DNA of 64,000 bases, taken from Roseovarius pacificus (GTDB taxonomy: Bacteria; Pseudomonadota; Alphaproteobacteria; Rhodobacterales; Rhodobacteraceae). Every line of letters begins with the position of its first letter. Position 1 is the first letter of the stretch. Below are positions 29,174-37,557 of this stretch, piece after piece. The stretch is from positions 124,001 to 188,000 of the forward strand of contig NZ_FRBR01000004.1 of NCBI RefSeq assembly GCF_900142665.1, given 5' to 3'. The notes under the pieces are model-generated. The model searched no databases, had not been told where the DNA came from, and saw nothing but the letters and a program-made list of their open reading frames with translations. The position numbers and the translations under genes are program-made.

Positions 29174-29635
29174 ATGGGACAATTTGAAACCAGACTTGCC
29201 GAACTTGGAGTCAGCCTGCCCGAGGCCCCGGCCCCGGCGGCGAATTATGTGCCGTATGTTCAGGTGGGGGACACGCTGTACGTCTCGGGCCAGATTTCCA
29301 AAGGGGATGACGGGCTTATCACCGGCAAACTGGGCGATGACATGGACACCCCTGCCGGGGCAGAGGCCGCCAGGGTTTGCGCGATTGCGCTGCTGGCACA
29401 GGTCAAAGCGGCCTGCGGCGGTGATCTGGACCGGCTGCAACGGGTGGTCAAGCTGACAGGTTTCGTCAATTCGACTGCCGATTTCGTTGAGCAGCCACAG
29501 GTTATTAACGGGGCGTCTGATTTTCTGGGCGAAGCGCTTGGAGATACGGGGAAACATTCGCGTTCGGCAGTATCTGCGGCGTCCCTGCCTTTTGGTGTTG
29601 CCGTTGAAATAGATGGAGTTTTTCAGATCAAATGA
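29174..29635 (+). CDS. RidA-family protein (YjgF/YER057c-like)
   Basis: This 153-residue member of the longer RidA subgroup has YVPYVQVGDTLYVSGQISK at the start of the fold, VKLTGFVNSTADF in the core, and KHSRSAVSAASLPFGVAVEI near the end. The arginine in HSRSAV is the position that in true RidA proteins hydrolyses reactive enamines and imines to keto acids. It starts at ATG 29174 after TTGAGGAGA. The stop overlaps the next gene by 4 bases, so it leads a four-gene operon. Confidence 0.88.
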   Translation: MGQFETRLAELGVSLPEAPAPAANYVPYVQVGDTLYVSGQISKGDDGLITGKLGDDMDTPAGAEAARVCAIALLAQVKAACGGDLDRLQRVVKLTGFVNSTADFVEQPQVINGASDFLGEALGDTGKHSRSAVSAASLPFGVAVEIDGVFQIK

Positions 29636-30399
29636 TCCCTCTGCCCGATGCGTTCCGACGCGTGCCCCTGGCCCACCGTGCGCTGCATGACATCGAGGAT
29701 GGGCGACCGGAAAATTCACGCGCCGCGATCCGTGCCGCGATGAAGGCGGGGTATGGAATCGAGATTGATTTGCAACTCTCTTCGGACGGGCGGGCAATGG
29801 TTTTCCATGACTATGACCTTGGTCGTCTGACGGGGGTGAAAGGCCCGGTTCAACAGCGTAGCGCGTCCGATCTGGGCCAGATCGGCCTGAAGGGCGGTGA
29901 TGAAGGCATTCCGACATTCGCCGAGGTGTTGGAAATCGTTGGCGGGCGGGTGCCGCTTTTGGTCGAACTCAAGGATCAGCATGGCCAGATGGGGCAGGGC
30001 GATCGCCGACTGGAAACTGCCGTGGCGCGCGATGTTGCGGGATATGGCGGGCCACTGGCGCTGATGTCTTTCAACCCGCATTCAGTGGCGGCCCTGCGCG
30101 AGTTGGCGCCTGCTGTGCCGCGCGGTCTGACGACGTGCGGATATCGGCGTATGAACTGGCCCTTGCTGAAATCCGGGGTGAGGGAACATCTGCGTGCGAT
30201 ACCCGATTTCGACCGTGCCGGAGCCGTGTTTATCAGTCATGATTCCAAGGATCTGAACAACCCGCGGGTTGCCGATTTGCGCGCTGAAGGGGTTGCGATC
30301 CTGTGCTGGACGATCCGGTCGCGCCAGGCCGAAAGAGATGCGCGTTCGCGGGCCGATAATGTCACGTTCGAGGGATATCTGCCGGACGTGCCGTCTTGA
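29632..30399 (+). CDS. Glycerophosphodiester phosphodiesterase
   Basis: This 255-residue GDPD-family enzyme cleaves deacylated phospholipids to glycerol-3-phosphate and an alcohol. Catalytic regions are AHRALHD, RPENSRAAIRAAMKAG, IEIDLQLSSDGRAMVFHDYDL and VELKDQHG, giving the usual His-Glu-Asp-Glu set. There is no signal peptide, so it acts in the cytoplasm. It overlaps ridA by 4 bases. Its place near mlaAC suggests phospholipid recycling, although they are on the opposite strand. Confidence 0.9.
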   Translation: MIPLPDAFRRVPLAHRALHDIEDGRPENSRAAIRAAMKAGYGIEIDLQLSSDGRAMVFHDYDLGRLTGVKGPVQQRSASDLGQIGLKGGDEGIPTFAEVLEIVGGRVPLLVELKDQHGQMGQGDRRLETAVARDVAGYGGPLALMSFNPHSVAALRELAPAVPRGLTTCGYRRMNWPLLKSGVREHLRAIPDFDRAGAVFISHDSKDLNNPRVADLRAEGVAILCWTIRSRQAERDARSRADNVTFEGYLPDVPS

Positions 30400-30449
30400 T
30401 CCAGGTGGTCTTGGCCACAGATAGGGGATAGGCCACGGGGGCGAAAAGA

Positions 30450-31637
30450 ATGGCGGCGCAGGACGTTACGATCAGTATTCACGATAGCCTGTCGCAAATT
30501 GATGCGGCGGAGTGGGACGCCTGCGCCTGTCCCGAGGCCGTTGAAGGGGCGCGCCCGGACGATCCTTTCACAACCTACCGGTTTCTGAAAGCGCTGGAGG
30601 ATAGCGGTTCGGTCGGGGAGGGGACGGGGTGGCATCCCTACTACATGCGCGCCGAAGAGGATGGGCAAGCCATTGCTTTTGCACCGCTTTTCCTGAAGTC
30701 GCATAGTCAGGGCGAGTATATTTTCGACCATAATTGGGCACATGCCTATGAACGGGCCGGGGGGCGCTATTATCCCAAGCTTCAGATTGCCGTACCCTTT
30801 ACCCCGGTGACGGGGCGGCGGTTTCTGACGCGGCCGGGATATGAGGAAACGGGCCGCGCGGCATTGCTGCAAGGGGCCATTCAAGTTGCTGAAAACAATG
30901 GAATTTCATCGCTGCACACCACGTTTTGCACCGCAGGGGAATGGCAGGCGGGAGAGGCGATGGGGCTGCTGTCGCGCAAGACGCAGCAATATCACTGGAT
31001 CAATCATGGCTATCGCCATTTTGAGGATTTTCTTGCCTCGCTGAGTTCGCGCAAGCGCAAATCCATCCGCAAGGAGCGGCGTGTTGCGCAGGAATTCGGC
31101 GGTGAAATCAAACAGTTGACCGGAGATCAGATCCAACCGCATCACTGGGACGCGATATGGACCTTCTATCAGGATACGGGCGCGCGGAAATGGGGATCGC
31201 CCTATCTGACGCGGGCATTTTTCGATAGTGTTCACAATGAGTTACGCGATGATGTGCTGTTGGTACTGGCCGAGCGTGACGGGCATCCGGTTGCCGGGGC
31301 AATGAACCTGGTCGGACGTTCGGCGCTTTATGGCCGATATTGGGGCTGCATCGAGCATCACCCCTGCCTGCATTTCGAGCTATGTTATTATCAGGCAATG
31401 GATTTTTCGATAGAGCATGGCCTGAACCGCGTCGAGGCCGGGGCGCAGGGGGAGCACAAGCTGGCGCGGGGGTATATGCCGACGCTGACCCATTCGCTGC
31501 ACTGGATTGCCGATCCGGGATTCAGGGAGGCGGTTGCCCGATACCTCGAGGCCGAGCAGGTTGCGGTGGACGAAGATATTGAAATCCTTACGAGTTTTGG
31601 CCCGTTTCGGAAAACACAAGTGGAGGATCACCAGTGA
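30450..31637 (+). CDS. GNAT-superfamily protein of the COG3146 / DUF482 type
   Basis: This 395-residue protein belongs to a double-GNAT family described as peptidoglycan-recognition or biosynthesis-like, but of unsettled function. Recognisable parts are [44 protein letters not shown]-like turns, and [19 protein letters not shown] near the C-terminus. That last segment is strongly conserved in the family. It has no signal peptide or membrane helix. It starts 50 bases after the GDPD stop and overlaps the pterin dehydratase gene by 4 bases. Confidence 0.85.
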   Translation: MAAQDVTISIHDSLSQIDAAEWDACACPEAVEGARPDDPFTTYRFLKALEDSGSVGEGTGWHPYYMRAEEDGQAIAFAPLFLKSHSQGEYIFDHNWAHAYERAGGRYYPKLQIAVPFTPVTGRRFLTRPGYEETGRAALLQGAIQVAENNGISSLHTTFCTAGEWQAGEAMGLLSRKTQQYHWINHGYRHFEDFLASLSSRKRKSIRKERRVAQEFGGEIKQLTGDQIQPHHWDAIWTFYQDTGARKWGSPYLTRAFFDSVHNELRDDVLLVLAERDGHPVAGAMNLVGRSALYGRYWGCIEHHPCLHFELCYYQAMDFSIEHGLNRVEAGAQGEHKLARGYMPTLTHSLHWIADPGFREAVARYLEAEQVAVDEDIEILTSFGPFRKTQVEDHQ

Positions 31638-31936
31638 CCGAGAAACTCAGCGATACGGCGCGCGACACCACGCTCGAACCTTTGCTCGATGCGGGGTGGG
31701 TCTTGGACGAGTCGCGTGATGCGATTAAAAAGTCCTATAAATTCAAAGACTTCACCGAGGCGTTCGGTTTCATGACGCGAGCGGCGCTATGGGCGGAGAA
31801 ATGGAACCATCACCCGGAATGGTCCAATGTTTACAACACGGTAGAGGTGACCCTGACCACCCATGACGTGGACGGGCTGAGCGCGCTGGATGTCAAGCTG
31901 GCCCGCAAGATGGACGGGCTGTCCGGGGCCGGCTGA
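31634..31936 (+). CDS. phhB: 4a-hydroxytetrahydrobiopterin dehydratase (PCD/DCoH)
   Basis: This 100-residue enzyme dehydrates 4a-hydroxytetrahydropterin, recycling the pterin cofactor of phenylalanine hydroxylase. The signature [19 protein letters not shown] contains the catalytic histidine pair, and [12 protein letters not shown] leads into it. Phenylalanine hydroxylase is not in the window, so the name phhB is by family only. In some bacteria this protein serves molybdopterin enzymes instead. Its stop codon lies inside the right copy of the 90-bp repeat. Confidence 0.92.
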   Translation: MTEKLSDTARDTTLEPLLDAGWVLDESRDAIKKSYKFKDFTEAFGFMTRAALWAEKWNHHPEWSNVYNTVEVTLTTHDVDGLSALDVKLARKMDGLSGAG

Positions 31937-32022
31937 GTTTTGTACGAAACGTACGAAGTGTACGCGGGTTTTGTACGAAAATCGGGGGGTATTGGAAAAT
32001 TTGCGTCCATGATGGGCGCAAA
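31933..32022 (+). repeat. Right copy of ~90-bp inverted repeat
   Basis: This copy begins at the phhB stop and contains TTTTGTACGAAA (31938-31949), CGTACGAAG (31950-31958) and TTTTGTACGAAA (31969-31980). It ends in a near-perfect palindrome TTTGCGTCCAT-G-ATGGGCGCAAA (32000-32022, one mismatch). It is the inverse of the left copy at 27398-27487. In both places it starts at a GGC-TGA stop context, so each repeat is the 3' flank of a gene. Confidence 0.8.
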
Positions 32023-32040
32023 CGCCCCGAAGAACGATGC

Positions 32041-32065
32041 TCCGGCGGCCCGTTTGGCCGCCGGA
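32041..32065. terminator. Strong hairpin between phhB and convergent peroxiredoxin
   Basis: A perfect 10-bp stem (TCCGGCGGCC 32041-32050, GGCCGCCGGA 32056-32065) with a 5-base loop lies between two convergent genes. It probably ends both transcripts, although a T-run is lacking on the plus strand and weak on the minus strand. Confidence 0.55.
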
Positions 32066-32091
32066 CATCCGATGTCATCGCGTTTGCCGGA

Positions 32092-32580
32092 TCAGATCGC
32101 GGCCAGCAGGGATTCGCCTGCCGAGACTTCGCAGGCGCCGGGATTTTCCTCCTGGTGGAGAACGGTCACTTTGCCGTCCTCGACCAGCATGGCGTAGCGT
32201 TTGGAGCGTGCCACCAGCCCGGCGGGCGGGGCGCTGAACTCCATACCGATCGCCCTGGTAAAACTTGATTCAGGATCTCCGAGCATGGTGATCCCCGCGT
32301 TCGTTGCACCGGTTGCGTCGCCCCAGGCCCCCATCACGAAAGGATCGTTCACGGAAATGCAGATGATCTCGTCCACGCCCTTGGCGTCGAACTGATCCTT
32401 GGTGCGCGTGAAGCTGGGCACATGGGATGAATGGCAGGTCGGTGTATAGGCGCCCGGAACGGCGAAGATCACGACCTTGCGGCCCTTGATCTTGTCCGCC
32501 AGCGCGACCTCCTCGGGGCCGTCCGCCCCCAGATGGAGAAGCGTTGCGTCGGGCAGTGTGTCGCCTTTGGAAATGGTCAT
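32092..32580 (-). CDS. Peroxiredoxin, Prx5 type
   Basis: This 162-residue thiol peroxidase reduces hydrogen and alkyl peroxides. The peroxidatic cysteine is C49 in PGAYTPTCHSSHVPSF. KVVIFAVPGA and DEIICISVNDPFVMGAWG are the usual flanking parts of the thioredoxin fold. The Prx5 group uses glutaredoxin or thioredoxin as reductant. No fused glutaredoxin is present. The ATG at 32580 follows AGGGA. The open frame continues over 1 kb upstream antisense to the next gene and was not used. It diverges from the ferredoxin reductase. Confidence 0.92.
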   Translation of the reverse strand: MTISKGDTLPDATLLHLGADGPEEVALADKIKGRKVVIFAVPGAYTPTCHSSHVPSFTRTKDQFDAKGVDEIICISVNDPFVMGAWGDATGATNAGITMLGDPESSFTRAIGMEFSAPPAGLVARSKRYAMLVEDGKVTVLHQEENPGACEVSAGESLLAAI

Positions 32581-32670
32581 GGTCGGTCCCTGTCTATCAA
32601 TTGCGTTTCCAGTAGGGGTAGATATAGGTTCGACGCCGAGGCGTGACCATGGATAAGCAGGAGATTTCAT

Positions 32671-33882
32671 ATGGCGGGTGTCGTCGTGATCGGGGCCGGG
32701 CAGGCCGGAGCGTCCTGTGTGGCGAAGCTGCGCAGCCTTGGATATGAGGGTGCGATCACCCTGATCGGGGAAGAGCCGGTACCGCCCTATCAGCGCCCGC
32801 CGCTGTCCAAGAAATACCTGCTGGGCGAGATGGAGCTTGAACGCCTGTTCCTGCGCCCCGAAAGCTTTTACGGCGAGAACGGGATCGACCTGCACCTGAA
32901 CGAGACCGTCACGGCCATCGACCGCGCCGACAAGGTGGTGATCGCGGGGGGCAGGCAGATTGCCTATGACGATCTGGTGCTGACCACCGGATCGGTGCCC
33001 CGTCGCCTGCCGGGGGCGATTGGCGGCGAGTTGCAGGGTGTCTATGTGGTGCGCGATCTCAAGGACGTGGACAGCATGGCGCCTGAATTCGAAGAGGGCC
33101 GTCATGTGCTGATTGTCGGCGGCGGTTATATCGGGCTGGAGGCGGCGGCAGTGGCGGCCTCGAAGGGGCTGAAGGTGACTTTGCTGGAAATGGCCGAACG
33201 TATCCTGAAACGGGTCGCGGCGAAGGAGACGTCGGATTACTTCCGGGCGCTGCATGGCAAGCACGGGGTGGATATCCGCGAGGGCGTCGGGCTGGACACG
33301 CTCACGGGCGAGGGCCGGGTCAGCGGTGCGCGGCTGAGCGATGGCAGCGCGCTGGACGTGGATTTCGTGATCGTCGGGGTGGGAATCTCCCCCGCGACGG
33401 CGCTGGCCGAGGCGGCGGGGCTGGAGATCGAGAACGGTATCAGGGTCGATGAACAGGGCCGCAGCAGCGATCCCCATATCTGGGCGGCGGGCGATTGCGC
33501 ATCCTTCCCGTGGAACGGGCAGCGCCACCGGCTGGAAAGCGTGCCCAATGCCATCGATATGGCCGAATGCGTGGCCGAAAATATCATGGGCGCGGGCAAG
33601 ACCTATGTGCCGCAGCCCTGGTTCTGGTCGGATCAGTATGACGTCAAGTTGCAGATCGCCGGGCTGAACGCGGGCTATGATCGGATCGTCACGCGGCAGG
33701 GCGAGGATGAGGGGCATGTCTCGTTCTGGTATTACAAGGGCGATCAATTGCTGGCGGTGGACGCGATGAACGAGCCGCGCGCCTATATGGTGGGCAAGCG
33801 CCTGATCGACGCGGGCAAGAGCGCCGACCCGGATGTGGTGGCCGACCCGCAAAGCGACCTCAAGGCGCTTTTGCGCGCGTGA
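32671..33882 (+). CDS. NAD(P)/FAD-dependent ferredoxin reductase
   Basis: This 403-residue flavoprotein has GAGQAGASCVAKL (FAD dinucleotide fold) and PPYQRPPLSKKYLLGE. IVGGGYIGLEAAAVAAS is the NADH fold, and IWAAGDCASF is the C-terminal FAD contact. The set is typical of rhodocoxin/putidaredoxin reductases, which feed cytochrome P450 or Rieske oxygenases through a [2Fe-2S] ferredoxin. Neither a ferredoxin nor an oxygenase is nearby, so the partner is unknown. The stop overlaps the rsmD start by 4 bases. Confidence 0.9.
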   Translation: MAGVVVIGAGQAGASCVAKLRSLGYEGAITLIGEEPVPPYQRPPLSKKYLLGEMELERLFLRPESFYGENGIDLHLNETVTAIDRADKVVIAGGRQIAYDDLVLTTGSVPRRLPGAIGGELQGVYVVRDLKDVDSMAPEFEEGRHVLIVGGGYIGLEAAAVAASKGLKVTLLEMAERILKRVAAKETSDYFRALHGKHGVDIREGVGLDTLTGEGRVSGARLSDGSALDVDFVIVGVGISPATALAEAAGLEIENGIRVDEQGRSSDPHIWAAGDCASFPWNGQRHRLESVPNAIDMAECVAENIMGAGKTYVPQPWFWSDQYDVKLQIAGLNAGYDRIVTRQGEDEGHVSFWYYKGDQLLAVDAMNEPRAYMVGKRLIDAGKSADPDVVADPQSDLKALLRA

Positions 33883-34436
33883 GGATCATCGGCGGAGAGT
33901 GCCGGGGCCGCAGGCTGGCCAGCGTGGGCAAGGGCGACGCGGGCGCGCATCTGCGCCCCACCGCCGACCGGGTGCGCGAAAGCCTGTTCAACATGCTGGC
34001 CGGGGGCTTTGGAGATCCGTGCCGGGGCGCGGTGGTGCTCGATCTGTTCGCGGGCACCGGTGCGCTGGGGCTGGAGGCGCTGTCGCGCGGGGCCGGGCGT
34101 GCGACCTTCGTGGAAAACGGGCGTGTGGCGCTGCGTCTGTTGCGGGACAATATCGGGATCTGCCGGGTCGCGGAGCGCACCCGCGTGGTGCAGCGCGATG
34201 CGCGCAAGCTGGGGGAGTGCCCCGGCGATGCGGCGACGCTGGTGTTTCTGGACCCGCCCTATGGCAGGCAGATGGGCGAGGCGGCGTTGGAGGCCGCGCT
34301 GGCGGGAGGCTGGATCGCCGAAGGCGCGCTGATCGTCTGGGAGGAAAGCGCCGGGGTCAGTGCGCCCGAGGGGCTGACCCTGCTGGACGAGCGGCGCTAT
34401 GGCGATACGGTGATCCGGATTTTCGAAAACGGCTGA
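33879..34436 (+). CDS. rsmD: 16S rRNA (guanine-966-N2) methyltransferase
   Basis: This 185-residue methyltransferase modifies G966 of 16S rRNA using S-adenosylmethionine. It begins with IIGGECRGRRL, has PTADRVRESLFNML, the SAM-binding VLDLFAGTGALGLEALSRGA, and the catalytic loop FLDPPYGRQ. The start is GTG 33879, overlapping the ferredoxin reductase stop as GTGA. Length is normal. No link between the two gene functions is evident beyond transcription. Confidence 0.94.
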   Translation: MRIIGGECRGRRLASVGKGDAGAHLRPTADRVRESLFNMLAGGFGDPCRGAVVLDLFAGTGALGLEALSRGAGRATFVENGRVALRLLRDNIGICRVAERTRVVQRDARKLGECPGDAATLVFLDPPYGRQMGEAALEAALAGGWIAEGALIVWEESAGVSAPEGLTLLDERRYGDTVIRIFENG

Positions 34437-34454
34437 GTCAGGGTAATTCCACCC

Positions 34455-34519
34455 CTTCTTCTTGCCGAAAATATCCCAGGGGGAATCGCCGCTTGCGGCG
34501 ATGGGGGGCGGCGCCCCCC
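34455..34519. repeat. Intergenic element, copy A (motif plus double hairpin)
   Basis: Between convergent rsmD and the UbiH-type gene lies CTTCTTCTTGCC followed by an AATATCCC stretch (34455-34480). Then come two hairpins: ATCGCCGC/GCGGCGAT (34485-34492, 34495-34502) and GGGGGGC/GCCCCCC (34503-34509, 34513-34519). The motif recurs at 37264-37294 and, less exactly, at 50164-50186. It probably acts as a transcription end for both neighbours. Confidence 0.6.
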
Positions 34520-34520
34520 C

Positions 34521-35735
34521 TTATCCCTTCATCAGATCCGGCAGGTCGCCGGTCAGGCCCGCCGCCTCGCGGATGAAGCCGCGGCGCAGTTTCGGGATGG
34601 CGTTGAGCGCGCCCATGCCCAGGTCACGGCCCAGCCGGAGCAGGGGATTGTCGTTTGAAAACAGTTTGTTGGTCATGTCGGTGACCATCGCCAGCGTTGC
34701 CGAGTCGAAGCGGCGCCATTGCTGGTAGCGGGCCAGGACATCCGGCGCGGCGATGTCTTCGCCGCGGTGGCGGGCCTCGTCCAGCACCTGCGCCAGCGCG
34801 GCCACGTCGCGCAGCCCGGCATTGAGGCCCTGCCCCGCGATGGGGTGCATCCCGTGCGCGGCATCGCCGATCAGCGCCAGCCGCTCGGCCACGAAGCTGT
34901 TGGCCAGCGTCAGGGTCAGCGGGTAGCTGAAGCGTTTGCCCTTCAGCCTGATCTGTCCGAGGAAATCGCCGAACCGGGGGCGCAGCACCTGCATGAAATC
35001 CTCGTCCGACAGGGCCGAGAAACGCGCGGCGGTCTCGTCGGTTTCGCTCCAGACGATGGAGCTGACATTGCCGGGCAGGGGCAGGATGGCCAGCGGGCCG
35101 GGGGGCATGAAGAACTGATGCGCCGTGCCGTGGTGGGGCAGCTCGTGTTCGATGGCGGCGACGAGGGCGGTTTGCCCATAGCCCCAGCCGGTGCGCCGGA
35201 TGCCCGCGCGTTGCGCCGTGCCCGAGGCGCGCCCGTCGCTGCCCACCAGCAGGCGGGCCGAAAGGGTCTTGCCCGAGGCCAGTGTGACGGTTGCGCCCTG
35301 GGCGTCCACCTGTTGCGCGGTGACGGTATCGCGCCGTTGCGTGATGCGCGGCTCGGCCTTCATCGCCTCGAGAAAGGCGCGGCGCAGGTAGCGGTCTTCC
35401 AGCATGTAGCCCATCGGGCCTTCTTCGATCTCGGCGTGATCGAAATGCATGAAGAACGGCGAGGGGCCTTCGCCCGCGCGCCCGTCGCTGACCTTGATCT
35501 CCAGCATGGGCTGGGTGTGGTCCGACACCCGGTCCCAGATGCCGATGGCGCGCAGCAGGCGCATCGAGGACAGCGCCAGCGCATAGGCGCGCCCGTCGAA
35601 GGCGGCGTTCTTGCGGACGGTTTCGGACAGGGCGTCGATCACCGTCACGGTAAAGCCCGATTGCGCCAGGGCCAGCGCCAGTGCGGGCCCGTTCAGCCCG
35701 CCGCCGACGATCACGATATCGCTGTCATGTTCCAT
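34521..35735 (-). CDS. FAD-dependent UbiH/UbiF-type hydroxylase
   Basis: This 404-residue monooxygenase of the ubiquinone-biosynthesis group has IVIVGGGLNGPALALALAQSG (FAD fold), LLVGSDGRASGTAQRAGI (DG motif) and LALIGDAAHGMHPIAGQGLN (the GD motif with the usual HPxAGQG). These enzymes hydroxylate positions of the polyprenylated ring in ubiquinone synthesis. Which carbon cannot be read from sequence; UbiH, UbiF and UbiL are all candidates. It is convergent with rsmD and diverges from the amidase. The ATG at 35735 starts the FAD fold directly. Confidence 0.9.
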   Translation of the reverse strand: MEHDSDIVIVGGGLNGPALALALAQSGFTVTVIDALSETVRKNAAFDGRAYALALSSMRLLRAIGIWDRVSDHTQPMLEIKVSDGRAGEGPSPFFMHFDHAEIEEGPMGYMLEDRYLRRAFLEAMKAEPRITQRRDTVTAQQVDAQGATVTLASGKTLSARLLVGSDGRASGTAQRAGIRRTGWGYGQTALVAAIEHELPHHGTAHQFFMPPGPLAILPLPGNVSSIVWSETDETAARFSALSDEDFMQVLRPRFGDFLGQIRLKGKRFSYPLTLTLANSFVAERLALIGDAAHGMHPIAGQGLNAGLRDVAALAQVLDEARHRGEDIAAPDVLARYQQWRRFDSATLAMVTDMTNKLFSNDNPLLRLGRDLGMGALNAIPKLRRGFIREAAGLTGDLPDLMKG

Positions 35736-35827
35736 GCCCCGCACTATGGCGCATCGTGCGGGATTGTCCATGCGCCGCGCTGCCGTTACCGTCGCCTGCG
35801 ACAAGGTTTCACGAAAGGCAGGACGAG

Positions 35828-37162
35828 ATGAGCGAGTGGCAGAAGATGAGCGCGGCGGACCTGGGGCGCGGGATCGGCAAGGGCGAGATCGACCCGGTGG
35901 AGCTGACCGACAGTTTCCTGAATGCGATCGACACCCATCCCGACCGTGACCGGATTTACACCGTCGTGACCGCCGGGCGTGCCCGTGCCGAGGCCGCCGC
36001 CGCCGCCGAGCGCGCAAAGGCCGGGCAGTGCTTTGGCCCGCTGGACGGGGTGCCGATCAGTTGGAAAGACCTGTTCGACAGTGCCGGCGTGGCGACCGAG
36101 GCGGGCAGCAGGCTGTTGGAGGGCCGTGTGCCGGAACGGGACGCCTGGGTGCTGCGCAACGCGACGATGGCGGGGACGGTGTGCCTGGGCAAGACGCATA
36201 TGAGCGAACTGGCCTTTTCGGGGCTGGGGCTGAATCCGATGACGGCGACGCCGCCTTGTGTGAACGACCCCAGGGCCGTGCCCGGCGGGTCGAGTTCGGG
36301 GGCGGCGGCCAGCGTGGCCTTTGGGCTGGCGGCCTGCGGGATCGGCAGCGATACCGGCGGCTCGGTGCGGATTCCGGCGGCGTGGAACGATCTGGTGGGG
36401 CTGAAAACCACCGCCGGGCGCGTGCCGCTGGAGGGCACGGTGCCGCTGGCGGCGAAGTTCGACACGATCGGCCCGCTGGCGCGCAGCGTGGAAGACGCGG
36501 CGCTGATGCTGGCGGTGCTGGAGGGGCGGCCCCGCGCCGCCGACCTGCGGGGGGTCAGCCTGAAAGGTGTCCGGCTGGCGGCGCTGCAAACCGTCGTGCT
36601 GGACGATATCCGCGATGCGCCGCTGGCGGGGTATCGACAGGCGGTGGACGCGCTGGAGGAGGCCGGTGCAACCGTCGAAAAGATCGACGCGCCGGAAGTG
36701 GCCGAGGCGATGCCGATGTCGGGGATTCTCTATACCGGCGAGGCCTATGGGCTGTGGCGCGACGTGATCGAGGCGGCCCCCGAAAAGATGTTCCCGGCGA
36801 TTCTGGAACGGTTCCGGGGCGGGAAGGATATCAGCGCCGCCGATTACGTGGATGCGTGGCGCAGGCTGGAGGCGCTGCGGCAGGGCTGGAATGCGCGGGT
36901 GGCGGGCTATGACGCGGTGATCATGCCGACCGCCCCCAACCTGCCGCCCGATGCCGAAAAGCTGATGAGCGACGATGACTATTACGTCACCGAAAACCTG
37001 CTGACCCTGCGCAACACCCGTGTCGGCAACCTGATGGGCCTGCCCGCCGTGACCCTGCCGACGGGCATGCCGAGCTGCGGGATCATGCTCTGCGGGCAGC
37101 CGATGGGCGAAGAACGCCTGTTGCGGGTGAGCAAGGCGGCGGAGGACGTTCTGCGCGGATAA
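35828..37162 (+). CDS. Amidase (amidase-signature family)
   Basis: This 444-residue hydrolase of the Ser-cisSer-Lys class cleaves carboxamide bonds. The triad is visible: Lys80 in PISWKDLF, the bridging serine near 155 in PGGSSSG, and nucleophile Ser179 in SDTGGSVRIPAA. The DPVELTDSFLNAI N-terminus is usual. It could be a GatA-like protein, but a free-standing gene with no gatB or gatC beside it fits a catabolic amidase better. The substrate is unknown. It starts at ATG 35828 after AGGACGAG. Confidence 0.9.
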   Translation: MSEWQKMSAADLGRGIGKGEIDPVELTDSFLNAIDTHPDRDRIYTVVTAGRARAEAAAAAERAKAGQCFGPLDGVPISWKDLFDSAGVATEAGSRLLEGRVPERDAWVLRNATMAGTVCLGKTHMSELAFSGLGLNPMTATPPCVNDPRAVPGGSSSGAAASVAFGLAACGIGSDTGGSVRIPAAWNDLVGLKTTAGRVPLEGTVPLAAKFDTIGPLARSVEDAALMLAVLEGRPRAADLRGVSLKGVRLAALQTVVLDDIRDAPLAGYRQAVDALEEAGATVEKIDAPEVAEAMPMSGILYTGEAYGLWRDVIEAAPEKMFPAILERFRGGKDISAADYVDAWRRLEALRQGWNARVAGYDAVIMPTAPNLPPDAEKLMSDDDYYVTENLLTLRNTRVGNLMGLPAVTLPTGMPSCGIMLCGQPMGEERLLRVSKAAEDVLRG

Positions 37163-37226
37163 CGGGATTGGGGGCGCTGCCCCCGTCGCCCTTTGGGCCT
37201 GTCCGGGGCTCCGCCCGTTCGGGGCT

Positions 37227-37294
37227 GAAACGATCCCCCGGATCGTTTCCGGGACGCCCCTCACCCCCCGAGATATTTCTTGGCATGAAGAAAG
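37227..37294. repeat. Intergenic element, copy B, in a 395-base gap
   Basis: The gap 37163-37557 between the amidase and the aminotransferase contains a perfect 10-bp hairpin (GAAACGATCC 37227-37236, GGATCGTTTC 37240-37249). Next comes CCCCCCGAGATATTTCTTGG (37264-37283), continuing ATGAAGAA, the inverse-orientation relative of the motif in copy A. Upstream of it are further GGGGC/GCCCC runs. The stretch 37300-37557 shows no gene. It presumably holds the promoter of the aminotransferase-ftsK run, but I could not assign hexamers. Confidence 0.55.
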
Positions 37295-37557
37295 ACAGGC
37301 GTGGAAAGCGCGTTTTGCCGTGTGGGAGCGAGGCCGGGCCGGTTAATGTCGGTTTTGCCCGGTTGCGTCAGGAATTCGCGATGGCGCGCTTGCAGGTGGC
37401 TCGTTCGACGTCCGCATCTGCCGGGCACATCTTTCCCGCTCTGCCAAAATGTCACAATCTGACTGTCAAGCCCTTGGTTTTGCTGGACGCAGGGCGGGGG
37501 CTTGGGTAGATTCAGGGGAAACGGGGCGCAATGACCCCGAACCTTGAGGCAGTATTG

